This document shows positions 40,326-50,512 of a stretch of 64,000 nt of DNA, in pieces. The notes under the pieces are model-generated. The model was not told the DNA's origin, did no database searches, and saw only the letters and a program-made list of their open reading frames with translations. Within the stretch, counting starts at the first letter, position 1. Each line of letters opens with the position of its first letter. This DNA comes from Microbulbifer hydrolyticus. GTDB lineage: Bacteria; Pseudomonadota; Gammaproteobacteria; Pseudomonadales; Cellvibrionaceae. Location: assembly GCF_009931115.1 (NCBI RefSeq), contig NZ_CP047491.1, positions 2,431,501-2,495,500 of the forward strand, given 5' to 3'. A program made the position numbers and the translations under genes.

Positions 40326-41159
40326 ATGTTCCGCATTCTCAATAGCCGACGGAATTTTCAACGGCTACTACAGCTCTTGATACCTGTCGCTGCCCTGTTA
40401 TACCAACCCTCGAGCTATGCGTACGATGAATCTTTACCCCGTTATGCGTTGGTCATAGGCAATAGTAATTACGATTTTGCACCGCTAAAAAACCCGGTGA
40501 ACGATGCCAGGGATGTGGCAAAAAACTTACAAAAACTGCGCTACAAGACTACCCTGGCAACGGATCTGAATCCGGAGCAATTCCGCCAGACCGTTGCTGA
40601 GTTTTATCGCTCTATTGTCGAAGACAACGCCGTAAGTGTGTTCTATTACGCGGGCCATGGCATCCAGCTGCAGAACACCAATTACCTGATTCCTGTAGAT
40701 GTGCCAATTCAGAGTCCAAAAGAACTGATAGACAGCGCCTATTCGATCAATAACCTGATTACGGAATTGGAGCAGTCCCTCAGCGACCAGAACATCATCA
40801 TTCTGGATGCCTGCCGCAATAATCCCTTCCGGAAAACGGCGACGGTTACGGCCCAGTTGCGAGAGATTCAGGCTGGCTTGGCACTGGTAGAACCGCCACC
40901 CAGTACACTGATTGCCTACGCAACGGAGCCGGGAAATGTGGCGGAGGATGGCCGCGGCCGTAACGGCACCTATACTCGGGCACTACTACGACATTTCACC
41001 CGCTCGGAAACGGCAGAAGAGCTCTTCAAGAAAGTACGCAAGGATGTACTGCGAGCCACCAATAATCGGCAGACGCCATGGGAGCACTCTTCCCTCCTGG
41101 AAACCTTCTATTTTGCCCCACCCAAAAACAAGAAGATTCCCAATGTGGTTAATTTCTAG
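40326..41159 (+). CDS. Caspase-fold (peptidase C14-like) protein with N-terminal membrane/signal segment
   Basis: 277 residues. A hydrophobic N-terminal segment (FQRLLQLLIPVAALLYQ) is followed by a caspase p20-like domain starting RYALVIGNSNYDFAPLKNP. The catalytic His is in VFYYAGHGIQLQ and the catalytic Cys in IILDACRNNPF, with the acidic-substrate pocket region further on (STLIAYATEPG, NGTYTRALLRHF). Bacterial metacaspase-like proteins cut after Arg or Lys and act in stress or defence pathways. AAGGAGG lies 8 bases before ATG 40326. The C-terminal part is short, without fused sensor domains. It appears monocistronic, and its target is unknown. Confidence 0.88.
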   Translation: MFRILNSRRNFQRLLQLLIPVAALLYQPSSYAYDESLPRYALVIGNSNYDFAPLKNPVNDARDVAKNLQKLRYKTTLATDLNPEQFRQTVAEFYRSIVEDNAVSVFYYAGHGIQLQNTNYLIPVDVPIQSPKELIDSAYSINNLITELEQSLSDQNIIILDACRNNPFRKTATVTAQLREIQAGLALVEPPPSTLIAYATEPGNVAEDGRGRNGTYTRALLRHFTRSETAEELFKKVRKDVLRATNNRQTPWEHSSLLETFYFAPPKNKKIPNVVNF

Positions 41160-41204
41160 CCTGAAGCGACTAGCCTTTAGGCAGCCACATACGTCAACGG
41201 CCGA

Positions 41205-41984
41205 CTAAAATACCCCGATCACTCCCACAATGAGCATATTGGACTGTTCGCGGATTTCATTGAAATCCTGCCCATCAAAGCGGATATCCTGCTGGTAACT
41301 GTTGTGCTTTAGCTTGCTGCGAAACAGCAGGTTACCGGAGATGGGAATGGTCCAGCCCAGATTGATGGAGTAACCCGTGGAGCTGCCTGAGCTTCTGCCA
41401 TCAATATCATCGAACTCGCGGGTTTCCCCGGCTTCCACACCGTCACCATCCGACGCGAAAAAATTATCGCCATCCAGCAGCGCATATGCGATGGAGAAAT
41501 CAAGCTTACCGGCGTTCTCGAAACTGCGACCGAGATTAATTCCGGCAAAGGCCCCCGATTGCTTGTAGTACTCGGAACTGGCAATCGGGCTTTCATCCCG
41601 ACTGAGGCGATCCAGGTCGGTCTTACCAGACTTGTAGCCGATAAACGCACTAAGGTAATCGTTAGCCTGATAGCCAAAGGTAAGATCGTAATCCCTGCGC
41701 TCCGCCGTGCCGATAAAATCCTCCTCCGACACTTCCGCCCCCTGCACGGATCCCGACAGGTTCAATGCCGCGTTGAAACGCTTGTAGGCTACCCCGCCGG
41801 TCAGATTTGCGACCGGGAAGACCACGGTCTGATCCAGCTTCTGCTCAAAGGAGAAGGTGCCATAGCCCATTTCCAGTCCACCAAATGTATGGATCTCTGC
41901 GCCATTCTGAGCCGAAACCAAAGGCGCAGCCGCCAGCAGAGACGCCCCCAGCAATGCCCGCCCAATCTTCCCTTTAATCACCAT
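41205..41984 (-). CDS. Small outer-membrane beta-barrel protein
   Basis: 259 residues with a signal peptide (KIGRALLGASLLAAAPLVSA). Alternating strands with aromatic ends (FGGLEMGYGTFSF, YDLTFGYQANDYLSAFIGY, GYSINLGWTI, LLFRSKLKHNSY) and a C-terminal Phe (IVGVIGVF) recognised by the Bam complex mark an 8-10-stranded barrel. It is the last of three minus-strand envelope genes. Function is unknown; it may be a porin or adhesin. Confidence 0.82.
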   Translation of the reverse strand: MVIKGKIGRALLGASLLAAAPLVSAQNGAEIHTFGGLEMGYGTFSFEQKLDQTVVFPVANLTGGVAYKRFNAALNLSGSVQGAEVSEEDFIGTAERRDYDLTFGYQANDYLSAFIGYKSGKTDLDRLSRDESPIASSEYYKQSGAFAGINLGRSFENAGKLDFSIAYALLDGDNFFASDGDGVEAGETREFDDIDGRSSGSSTGYSINLGWTIPISGNLLFRSKLKHNSYQQDIRFDGQDFNEIREQSNMLIVGVIGVF

Positions 41985-42019
41985 GGTTCCACTCCTGGAT
42001 TTAAGCCTTATCGTTATAT

Positions 42020-42592
42020 TCAGGTGGCCAGTTCCGCGCCCGAAGGCTCAGGGCGCTTTTGCGGCCGGATGGATACAAAAGCAAAGCCAGCGGAAAGTAA
42101 TGAGAAGCTGAGGATAAACAGGCTATTGAGCTTGACCTGATTATTACGAATAGAATCCCGCGTCCAGATCTTGGAGGGGTCAAAAGCATAGTCCAGCAAC
42201 AATTCAGAGGGGGTGCGATCCTGGACTTCAATCCGGGAACGATATGCGCTGCCTATGGTAAGGCGCACGGTCCGCATGCCCGTTTCAGTAGGGATTGGCT
42301 GGGCAACAACGACAGAAAAGTATGTAAGCAGGTAGAAAGCCAAAGCGGGGATACCCATTACCAGGGTGATACTAGCCAGAATCCTGCGCGTCACTTGGCT
42401 TACATTTCGGCCCCAGAGCCACACCAGCACAAGGCATATACAGCAGAAGGGAATCGCAATCTTTACCGCCAGCCCCGCGGGATCAGGCGGATCAAGCTCT
42501 CCCGCCCAGACTCCCAGAGGTCCTGCGACTACCGCGGCAACTACCGCAGCCCAGATGCCCCCCACGCGTTCCAACGTCGATTTGATACTCAC
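42020..42592 (-). CDS. Inner-membrane hypothetical protein
   Basis: 190 residues with about four or five hydrophobic helices: WAAVVAAVVAGPLGVW, IAIPFCCICLVLVWLW, ASITLVMGIPALAFYLLTYF, and one near the C-terminus (SLFILSFSLLSAGFAFV). Between helices 3 and 4 there is an about 60-residue extracytoplasmic loop (ETGMRTVRLTIGSAYRS). No motif is recognised. It is 26 bp downstream of the exported protein at 42619 on the same strand, so the two are probably co-expressed. Confidence 0.7.
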   Translation of the reverse strand: MSIKSTLERVGGIWAAVVAAVVAGPLGVWAGELDPPDPAGLAVKIAIPFCCICLVLVWLWGRNVSQVTRRILASITLVMGIPALAFYLLTYFSVVVAQPIPTETGMRTVRLTIGSAYRSRIEVQDRTPSELLLDYAFDPSKIWTRDSIRNNQVKLNSLFILSFSLLSAGFAFVSIRPQKRPEPSGAELAT

Positions 42593-42618
42593 AATGCTAC
42601 CCTATTTCCGATAATCCG

Positions 42619-43332
42619 CTAAAGAGGTTGGATAACGTGAACAAAAGGATCCTGAAGAATCGTCACCTTCTGATCGAAGACAGCATCATCGCCCGAAACC
42701 CGAAAGCGGTAGTTGCCGATCTTGATTTTGGCCCCGACGGTATAGCTTACCCAGTCTTCACCACCGCTGCGGAAATCGCCTTCCGGCATATAGTGAATAT
42801 TGCTGGGCTCACGGGTGGACTGGATCTTCGTACGGCAATATAGGCTCGAGGGCATCGACTTATCCAATGCACCGCGCGCAGACTGTATATTATCTTGGGC
42901 CGACTCGAGGTGTTCAGCAGGAGAGCCCCAGGATCGGCTATTGGATAACTTCCAGGCTTCCCGTAATTCCTCTGCTGCATCCGCCCGGTTTTGTTCCATC
43001 ACCGCCAATACACTGTGAAGGATCTCTATATTTTCATTTTTAACGGTTGGGGGTTTTGGGGCGTTCTTATTGTTACTTTCGGGCGGTGGGCTCGGTGTCA
43101 CGGGCATCATATCGGCCTGCTCTTTCAGCTGCCGAATATCCTCGTCCAGTGCACGCAGCTCCCTACCCAGCGCGTACAAGCGTTTACCGTTTTCAGTACC
43201 ATCGTTCTCTAGTATCAACTTATCGTTATCAAGTTCGACAATAACGGTCCGGGTTTCATCAATATTTGTTTGGGCGCCAACCTCACCGCCAACAAACAAA
43301 GCCAAAGTAACGATCAACGTAATACGCGGCAC
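42619..43332 (-). CDS. Exported coiled-coil hypothetical protein
   Basis: 237 residues with a signal peptide (ITLIVTLALFVGGEVGA). A helical region follows (RELRALDEDIRQLKEQADMM, then a Pro-rich linker VTPSPPPESNN, then ILHSVLAVMEQNRADAAEEL), then a C-terminal beta domain (FRSGGEDWVSYTVGAKIKIG). It starts GTG at 43332 with AAGGGG upstream. It is probably periplasmic and works with the membrane protein downstream. No family is recognised. Confidence 0.68.
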   Translation of the reverse strand: MPRITLIVTLALFVGGEVGAQTNIDETRTVIVELDNDKLILENDGTENGKRLYALGRELRALDEDIRQLKEQADMMPVTPSPPPESNNKNAPKPPTVKNENIEILHSVLAVMEQNRADAAEELREAWKLSNSRSWGSPAEHLESAQDNIQSARGALDKSMPSSLYCRTKIQSTREPSNIHYMPEGDFRSGGEDWVSYTVGAKIKIGNYRFRVSGDDAVFDQKVTILQDPFVHVIQPL

Positions 43333-43740
43333 GCAAGCACCCCTTGTTATTTTTCATCTGTTTCATTCGAGGCTGGCGCCTCAATCAACCACAAAAAGCA
43401 ATATGGCTCGAACGCTCCTTCGCACCACTAGCCTGATAACGTTACAGATGAATATCGAAAGCAGGCTTTAAATAGAGGCAATACCAAGCACAACACTTTA
43501 CCTTGTCACTTTCGCATAGCTGTGCAAATATTTGCAATGGCTTTCGGCATGTCTCCGGCTAACTCTACCGATATACAGCGCGAACAGAATGAAGCGTTTA
43601 GTTTTATCGTATATCGAGTTGAAATATATGCCAAGCTACTCCTTGCTCCCCTATTTATACTTCACACCACACAGACAATATATACGCGGTAGATGTTACT
43701 CATGTAGACACATTTCTATAACAGGATATCAGGTGTTCAT
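43333..43740. other. AT-rich gap, no gene seen
   Basis: About 400 bases, clearly more AT-rich than the flanks, with no supported ORF, tRNA or hairpin terminator. It must hold the promoters for the leftward gene at 43332 and the rightward gene at 43741. Confidence 0.5.
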
Positions 43741-44226
43741 ATGGCGAATTTTCTCGAGGCGGTAGAAAAAACAATCATCCGGGAAGGCGGATCAAAATAC
43801 ACGAATGACAAGGATGATCCTGGCGGAGAAACAAAATTTGGGATATCCAAACGTGCCTTCCCGGACCTGGACATTAAGAATTTAACCAAGCCCCAAGCGG
43901 AAGACACATATAAAACCTATTACTGGGATAAAATTTTCGGCGATCAAATTCAATCTCAGATAATTGCTGAAAACTACTTTGACACCGCAGTAAATATGGG
44001 CGCAGTCACCGCCACCAAACTGGTTCAGGTGAGTCTGGAACTAGAGGTAGACGGCATCATCGGACCCAACACCCTGGCCGCGCTGAACAATTGTGATGAA
44101 TCTCTATTTTTATCAAAATTTACAATTTCAAAGATTTCCCGCTACGCCAGCATATGCAACAACGACAGGGTTATGAGTAAATATTTGCTCGGATGGATAA
44201 ACAGAACCCTGGAGACAACCACGTGA
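43741..44226 (+). CDS. GH108-like N-acetylmuramidase with peptidoglycan-binding tail
   Basis: 161 residues. The start EAVEKTIIREGGSKYTNDKDDPGGETKFGISKR is the GH108 lysozyme pattern (Glu in REGG, then GGxTxxGIS), cut here across two motifs. NYFDTAVNMGAVTATKLVQ and DGIIGPNTLAALN form the C-terminal peptidoglycan-binding part. It hydrolyses the glycan strand of peptidoglycan. It has no signal peptide, as in phage endolysins that need a holin, but no phage genes are near. Codon use is more AT-rich than the island, suggesting transfer. Confidence 0.85.
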   Translation: MANFLEAVEKTIIREGGSKYTNDKDDPGGETKFGISKRAFPDLDIKNLTKPQAEDTYKTYYWDKIFGDQIQSQIIAENYFDTAVNMGAVTATKLVQVSLELEVDGIIGPNTLAALNNCDESLFLSKFTISKISRYASICNNDRVMSKYLLGWINRTLETTT

Positions 44227-47082
<2,856 letters not shown>

Positions 47083-47100
47083 CCTTCAAGGGCTAAAAAA

Positions 47101-47125
47101 AATGGCGGCCAGTGGCCGCCATTTT
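47101..47125. terminator. Bidirectional terminator
   Basis: AATGGCGGCCA-GTGGCCGCCATT hairpin with A tract before and T tract after, between the convergent protease and HNH genes. Confidence 0.9.
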
Positions 47126-47228
47126 TGTTGCTACCCGATGCGCAATTAGCTCCCCGGAAAAACCGCTATCCAAGCGACAACCCAAGTTCTACTTTGTGGT
47201 TTCACCGAGCACAATACCGGAACATCAT

Positions 47229-47786
47229 TTATGCCGAAACCCAGTTGCGCCGGTCACTTAAACCGCCACTCAGGTACTCCATCTGGTCAGCCAGAATATG
47301 GTGCGCCTGCAACAGAATGGCTTCATACGGGTTGGGGATGAACGGTACCGCCAGTAGCGGCATGCCCGCTTCATCCGGTGTCATCGCGCCCTTTCGGTTA
47401 TTACAGCCTTTACAGGCAGCCACCACGTTCTCCCAGCAATCTGCACCACCACGGGAAGTAGGAACCACGTGATCTCTTGTCAGCTGTGCATCAGGAAAAT
47501 CGTCGCCGCAATAGAGACACAGGTGCTGATCCCGGGCAAACAGGCTCTGGTTGGTCAGCGCTGGACGCTGCCGTGAACCTGCGCGGCTCACCTTTCGTCC
47601 CGCAATCACCGGGGCGATTGCCAGTGTCGAGCGAAGGCCGCACTTTTGATAGCCTCCCAGGAGAACCGTCTTGCGAGCACCCAAATCCCACAAAACCTGG
47701 TCTTTTGCATACAGGTACGCCGCACGCTGGATATTGATCCAACGGATCGGTCTGCCACCGGCATCTAGATAGAGTACTCGAGCCAT
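47229..47786 (-). CDS. HNH endonuclease
   Basis: 185 residues. The HNH core is complete: CLYCGD and CKGCNNRK bind the structural zinc, and RDHVVPTSRGG carries the catalytic His, followed by WENVVAAC. The N-terminal part (ARVLYLDAGGRPIRWINIQR) is typical of a widespread family of chromosomal HNH proteins. ATG 47786 is chosen because the upstream extension runs into a tRNA. It follows the tRNA-Arg(TCT) by 37 bases on the same strand, so it is likely in the tRNA transcript. A role in DNA repair, defence or mobility is undecided. Confidence 0.9.
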   Translation of the reverse strand: MARVLYLDAGGRPIRWINIQRAAYLYAKDQVLWDLGARKTVLLGGYQKCGLRSTLAIAPVIAGRKVSRAGSRQRPALTNQSLFARDQHLCLYCGDDFPDAQLTRDHVVPTSRGGADCWENVVAACKGCNNRKGAMTPDEAGMPLLAVPFIPNPYEAILLQAHHILADQMEYLSGGLSDRRNWVSA

Positions 47787-47822
47787 TGCTCTTCCCTTCG
47801 GTAAAGTATCTGGTCGCTTTTC

Positions 47823-47898
47823 TGGCACGCCCGAAGGGACTCGAACCCCCAACCAAGACCTTAGAAGGATCCTGCTCTGCCAATTGAGCTACGAGCGT
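47823..47898 (-). tRNA. tRNA-Arg (anticodon TCT)
   Basis: Full cloverleaf with CCA encoded: acceptor ACGCTCG/CGGGCGT, D-stem GCTC/GAGC, anticodon loop CTTCTAA, T-loop TTCGAGT. It is the last tRNA of the array in the direction of transcription. Confidence 0.93.
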
Positions 47899-48189
47899 TT
47901 AAACCTTTAAGAATGTCACCCGATCCGGCGTGCGATACCCTCTGGAAATCAGGTATTGCATCGCCAACCGACGATCTGCAGAAGATACCTGGTTTAGAAC
48001 CACACGCAGGGGCAGGCAGTGTCGGCCATTGCACCAGGACAGGAAGCCAACCAGGCTTTCGCGGCTTGGCAGTGGCTGCATAATCTGCAGGATCGACACA
48101 GGGTGCTCCCGTATCAGGCGCTTCGCGCTGATGTAATTGGTAGCAGAAAGGCCCGCACCATACTCACGGGCACCGATAAGTAAGCGCAT
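47899..48189 (-). CDS. 96-residue unknown protein encoded inside the tRNA array
   Basis: Begins MRLLIGAREYGAG and ends GYRTPDRVTFLKV. It is predicted alpha/beta, basic, without signal or membrane segment, with one conserved-looking FLSWCNGRHCLPL segment. GAGGT lies 6 bases before ATG 48189. The stop codon abuts the 5' end of tRNA-Arg(TCT), and the start is 18 bases from tRNA-Arg(CCG), so it must be co-transcribed with tRNAs and released by their processing. No family is recognised. Confidence 0.72.
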   Translation of the reverse strand: MRLLIGAREYGAGLSATNYISAKRLIREHPVSILQIMQPLPSRESLVGFLSWCNGRHCLPLRVVLNQVSSADRRLAMQYLISRGYRTPDRVTFLKV

Positions 48190-48207
48190 GGTGTTACCTC
48201 GCAATTG

Positions 48208-48285
48208 TGGCGATCCCGGCCGGACTCGAACCGACAACCGCAGGCTTCGGAGACCTGAGCTCTATTCCATTTGAGCTACGGGATC
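48208..48285 (-). tRNA. tRNA-Arg (anticodon CCG)
   Basis: Acceptor GATCCCG/CGGGATC, anticodon stem CAGGT/GCCTG with loop CTCCGAA, T-loop TTCGAGT, encoded CCA. Confidence 0.93.
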
Positions 48286-48296
48286 GTTAACGAAAA

Positions 48297-48374
48297 TGGT
48301 GCCCACGGAACGGATTCGAACCTTCGACTTCCTGCTTACAAGACAGGTGCTCTTGCCAACTGAGCTACGTGGGC
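48297..48374 (-). tRNA. tRNA-Thr (anticodon TGT)
   Basis: Acceptor GCCCACG/CGTGGGC, D-stem GCTC/GAGC, anticodon loop CTTGTAA. The T-stem contains mismatches (GAAGG against CCGTT) and there is one extra base before the 3' acceptor strand. CCA is encoded. Confidence 0.88.
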
Positions 48375-48390
48375 GAAAATGCTAATAATC

Positions 48391-48467
48391 TGGCGCCCCG
48401 TACCGGATTCGAACCGGTGATCTATCGCTCGACAAGCGAGTGCATTGAGCCGCTATGCTAACGGGGC
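48391..48467 (-). tRNA. tRNA-Asp (anticodon GTC), atypical
   Basis: Acceptor GCCCCGT/ACGGGGC and encoded CCA. The anticodon loop TTGTCGA is unusual at the 3' side, the top anticodon pair is a C-T mismatch, and the D-arm (GCAT/ATGC) differs from ordinary gammaproteobacterial tRNA-Asp. Confidence 0.82.
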
Positions 48468-48473
48468 AGAAAT

Positions 48474-48551
48474 TGGTGCGCCGGGCGGGACTCGAACCCG
48501 CAGTCGAGCAGGGTTTAAGCCTGCCGCGTCTACCCATTCCACCACCGGCGC
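48474..48551 (-). tRNA. tRNA-Leu (anticodon TAA), short variable loop
   Basis: Acceptor GCGCCGG/CCGGCGC, Leu-like D-arm, anticodon stem GCAGG/CCTGC with loop CTTAAAC, T-stem GCGGG/CCCGC, CCA. Only about six bases separate the anticodon and T stems, whereas bacterial tRNA-Leu has a long variable arm. Confidence 0.82.
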
Positions 48552-48741
48552 GTGATATATATGTCTGGGGGAGCCAGGGGGTGTATACAGCCCAGCTCTC
48601 TATGGAATGGCAACACAGTGCAATGGCCTGCTTTGCCATGTATCCATTAAAATATTTTCACCGCCCCACCTACGCGATGAACATGACTACCCTACGGCAG
48701 CCCCCTGCAACGATTCGGGAGAAGGATTTGACCGCTGCATC

Positions 48742-48820
48742 TGGCGCACCCGGCAGGATTCGAACCTGCAATCCCCGGCTTCGTAGGCCGGTGCCTTCAG
48801 TCCAGTTTGGCCACGGGTGC
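48742..48820 (-). tRNA. tRNA-Arg (anticodon ACG)
   Basis: Acceptor GCACCCG/CGGGTGC, long D-loop, anticodon stem CCGGC/GCCGG with loop CTACGAA, T-loop TTCGAAT, CCA. A 190-base gap without features separates it from tRNA-Leu. Confidence 0.88.
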
Positions 48821-48826
48821 TGAAAA

Positions 48827-48902
48827 TGGCTCGGGGAGCCGGGCTCGAACCGGCGACCTCTTGGTTAACAGCCAGGCGTTCTACCCTCTGAACTATCCCC
48901 GA
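48827..48902 (-). tRNA. tRNA-Asn (anticodon GTT)
   Basis: Acceptor TCGGGGA/TCCCCGA, D-stem GTTC/GAAC, anticodon loop CTGTTAA, T-stem GCCGG/CCGGC, CCA. Confidence 0.92.
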
Positions 48903-48925
48903 AAATATTTCAAACATTGCAAACA

Positions 48926-49000
48926 TGGTGCACCGAGGGGCGGCGAAGCCCCGACCTCGAGTTCTTCAGGCTCGCGCTCTACATTCTGAGCTACCGGTGC
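48926..49000 (-). tRNA. tRNA-Phe (anticodon GAA), atypical T-loop
   Basis: Acceptor GCACCGG/TCGGTGC, D-stem GCTC/GAGC, anticodon loop CTGAAGA. The T-loop is TTCGCCG and lacks the near-universal A58. Confidence 0.8.
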
Positions 49001-49005
49001 GTAAA

Positions 49006-49080
49006 TGGATGCGGAGGCCGGACTCAAACCGGCGACCTTCGCCTCATGAGGGCGACGAGCTGCCGCTGCTCTACTCCGCA
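49006..49080 (-). tRNA. tRNA-Met (anticodon CAT)
   Basis: Acceptor TGCGGAG/CTCCGCA, D-stem GAGC/GCTC, anticodon stem TCGCC/GGCGA with loop CTCATGA. It lacks initiator features, so it is elongator Met or the lysidine Ile isoacceptor. The T-loop is TTTGAGT. Confidence 0.88.
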
Positions 49081-49086
49081 AGAACA

Positions 49087-49163
49087 TGGCGGGCCAGGCA
49101 GGGTTCGAACCTGCAACCACCGGTTTTGGAAACCGGCACTCTGCCAAGTTGAGTTACTGACCC
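49087..49163 (-). tRNA. tRNA-Trp (anticodon CCA)
   Basis: Acceptor GGGTCAG/CTGGCCC, anticodon stem CCGGT/ACCGG with loop TTCCAAA, T-loop TTCGAAC, CCA. Confidence 0.9.
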
Positions 49164-49175
49164 AGATAAAATCCA

Positions 49176-49250
49176 TGGTTGGCGCAGCGGGACTCGAACC
49201 CGCGTGTGCCGGCTTAAAAGGCCGGTGTATCACCGCTCTACCATACGCCA
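49176..49250 (-). tRNA. tRNA-Lys (anticodon TTT)
   Basis: Acceptor TGGCGTA/TGCGCCA, anticodon stem CCGGC/GCCGG with loop CTTTTAA, T-stem GCGGG/CCCGC, CCA. The D-stem is only about 3 bp (GTA/TAC). Confidence 0.85.
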
Positions 49251-49267
49251 ACGATGGACTCTCACAT

Positions 49268-49344
49268 TGGTATCCCCAACGGGACTCGAACCCGTATCTG
49301 CTGCTTGAAAGGCAACTGTCCTCGACCAGTTAGACGATGGGGAC
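49268..49344 (-). tRNA. tRNA-Glu (anticodon TTC)
   Basis: Acceptor GTCCCCA/TGGGGAT, D-arm of the Glu type, anticodon loop CTTTCAA, T-loop TTCGAGT, CCA. Confidence 0.93.
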
Positions 49345-49354
49345 AAAAATCTTC

Positions 49355-49429
49355 TGGTTGCGGAGGACAGATTCGAACTGTCGACCGAACGCTTATCAAG
49401 CGTTTGCTCTACCACTGAGCTACACCGCA
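49355..49429 (-). tRNA. tRNA-Ile (anticodon GAT)
   Basis: Acceptor TGCGGTG/CTCCGCA with one T-T mismatch, D-stem GCTC/GAGC, anticodon stem AACGC/GCGTT with loop TTGATAA, CCA. It is the first tRNA of the dense array. Confidence 0.9.
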
Positions 49430-49500
49430 TCCCAAAAAAGCGACCAGATTGTGAAACAAACGTGCTGGGTATCAGTGCCAGCGCACTTTTTACCCGCCAT

Positions 49501-49539
49501 AAAAAAACCCGGATGGCGGGAATCGCCAACCGGGTTTTT
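49501..49539. terminator. Terminator upstream of the dense tRNA array
   Basis: AAAAACCCGG...CCGGGTTTTT hairpin with inner TGGCG/CGCCA pairs. It separates the 13-tRNA array from the tRNA-Met at 50081. Confidence 0.85.
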
Positions 49540-50080
49540 CACACGTCGTGTTCAAAAGTCCGGTTGGCGCGCAGCCGACCGGACAGGCCGAACTACGCTT
49601 TCATACGATCACCAAAATAAATCTCTGCACCTTTCGACGGATTTATCATTAGCCACCGCATAAAACTCCTGGGCAATGCACAGGCACACATATCCCGCCC
49701 CAGCTTCTGGGCCGTCGCGAGCGTGGTCTTATTGCATTGAATACGTAACATTTCACTTACCAGTATTTCTTGCCGGCTAGCGGCTTTTGCTGTTTGAGGC
49801 TGAACAAGTTCGCGCCTCAAGTTCTTATTAAAAGCTATCACGAAAAAACAACTTTTCAAGCGGAAATTCAAACTTTTTTATATGTTTTTCAATGACTTAC
49901 GAACCTTCAAGCCGAGCAAAGTCCTACCGGGGTTTCAGCATGAAAATTTGGGCTTTAAAGCCGGTGGAAGCGCTATTCATTCGCTCAGTAGGTCCTGTTT
50001 TTCCGTCTTAACTTCTGCATATTTACTCGCTCTATCACTTTGCCATTTCTCCAAATCAGTCCTGGCGTGGCACTACTTAC
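49540..50080. other. AT-rich gap, no supported gene
   Basis: About 540 bases. A 92-residue minus-strand frame (49593-49871, Cys-containing and basic) has no clear ribosome site or family and is not called. Confidence 0.45.
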
Positions 50081-50156
50081 TGGTGGGTCGTGAGGGACTC
50101 GAACCCCCGCCACTCGCTTATGAGGCGAGCGCTCTTACCGAATGAGCTACCGACCC
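50081..50156 (-). tRNA. tRNA-Met (anticodon CAT), second copy
   Basis: Anticodon stem CTCGC/GCGAG with loop CTCATAA, D-stem GCTC/GAGC, encoded CCA, acceptor GGGTCGG/ACGACCC with a mismatch at the inner end. It lies 650 bases from the array. Confidence 0.9.
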
Positions 50157-50166
50157 CAGAAACAAA

Positions 50167-50200
50167 AAAGCCCCCGAAGGCGAACCTGCGGGGGCTTCTT
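50167..50200. terminator. Strong hairpin next to tRNA-Met
   Basis: AAGCCCCCG...CGGGGGCTT with a T run on the minus strand (AAAAAA on plus at 50163-50168). It ends only about 6-10 bases upstream of the tRNA-Met 5' end, leaving no room for a promoter between them. Confidence 0.75.
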
Positions 50201-50512
50201 AAGGGGCCAACTCCGAAAGGCTCGCGCCTCCCGGGAGCCGGGAGACCGCTAACAGATATTTTTCTCGACACAGATAAACCCGTGCCGCGTCCCATTTGGC
50301 GCGGCGAGGTCTATTCGTTCGACGTTAATTGATAATCTGGTCACGGTGTTCTCCTTGAATGGTGCATGAATTCTAGCGGTTACTCAGGAATACGCAACGA
50401 GTAAATTGTTCACTACAACACTATGGCGCCATTACCGACGCTAGTTTTCTAGACTAAGTAAGCACGCTGGTCTGCTTTCAGAGCTCTTGACCAAATGGCT
50501 AAGTGCTACAAG
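50201..50512. other. Gap without a supported gene
   Basis: About 310 bases between the hairpin and the end of the leftward membrane-protein gene. Nothing recognised. Confidence 0.4.

Noticed and set aside
43741..44226. Prophage
   Set aside because: Only one lysozyme-like gene; no integrase, terminase, capsid or tail genes within the window.
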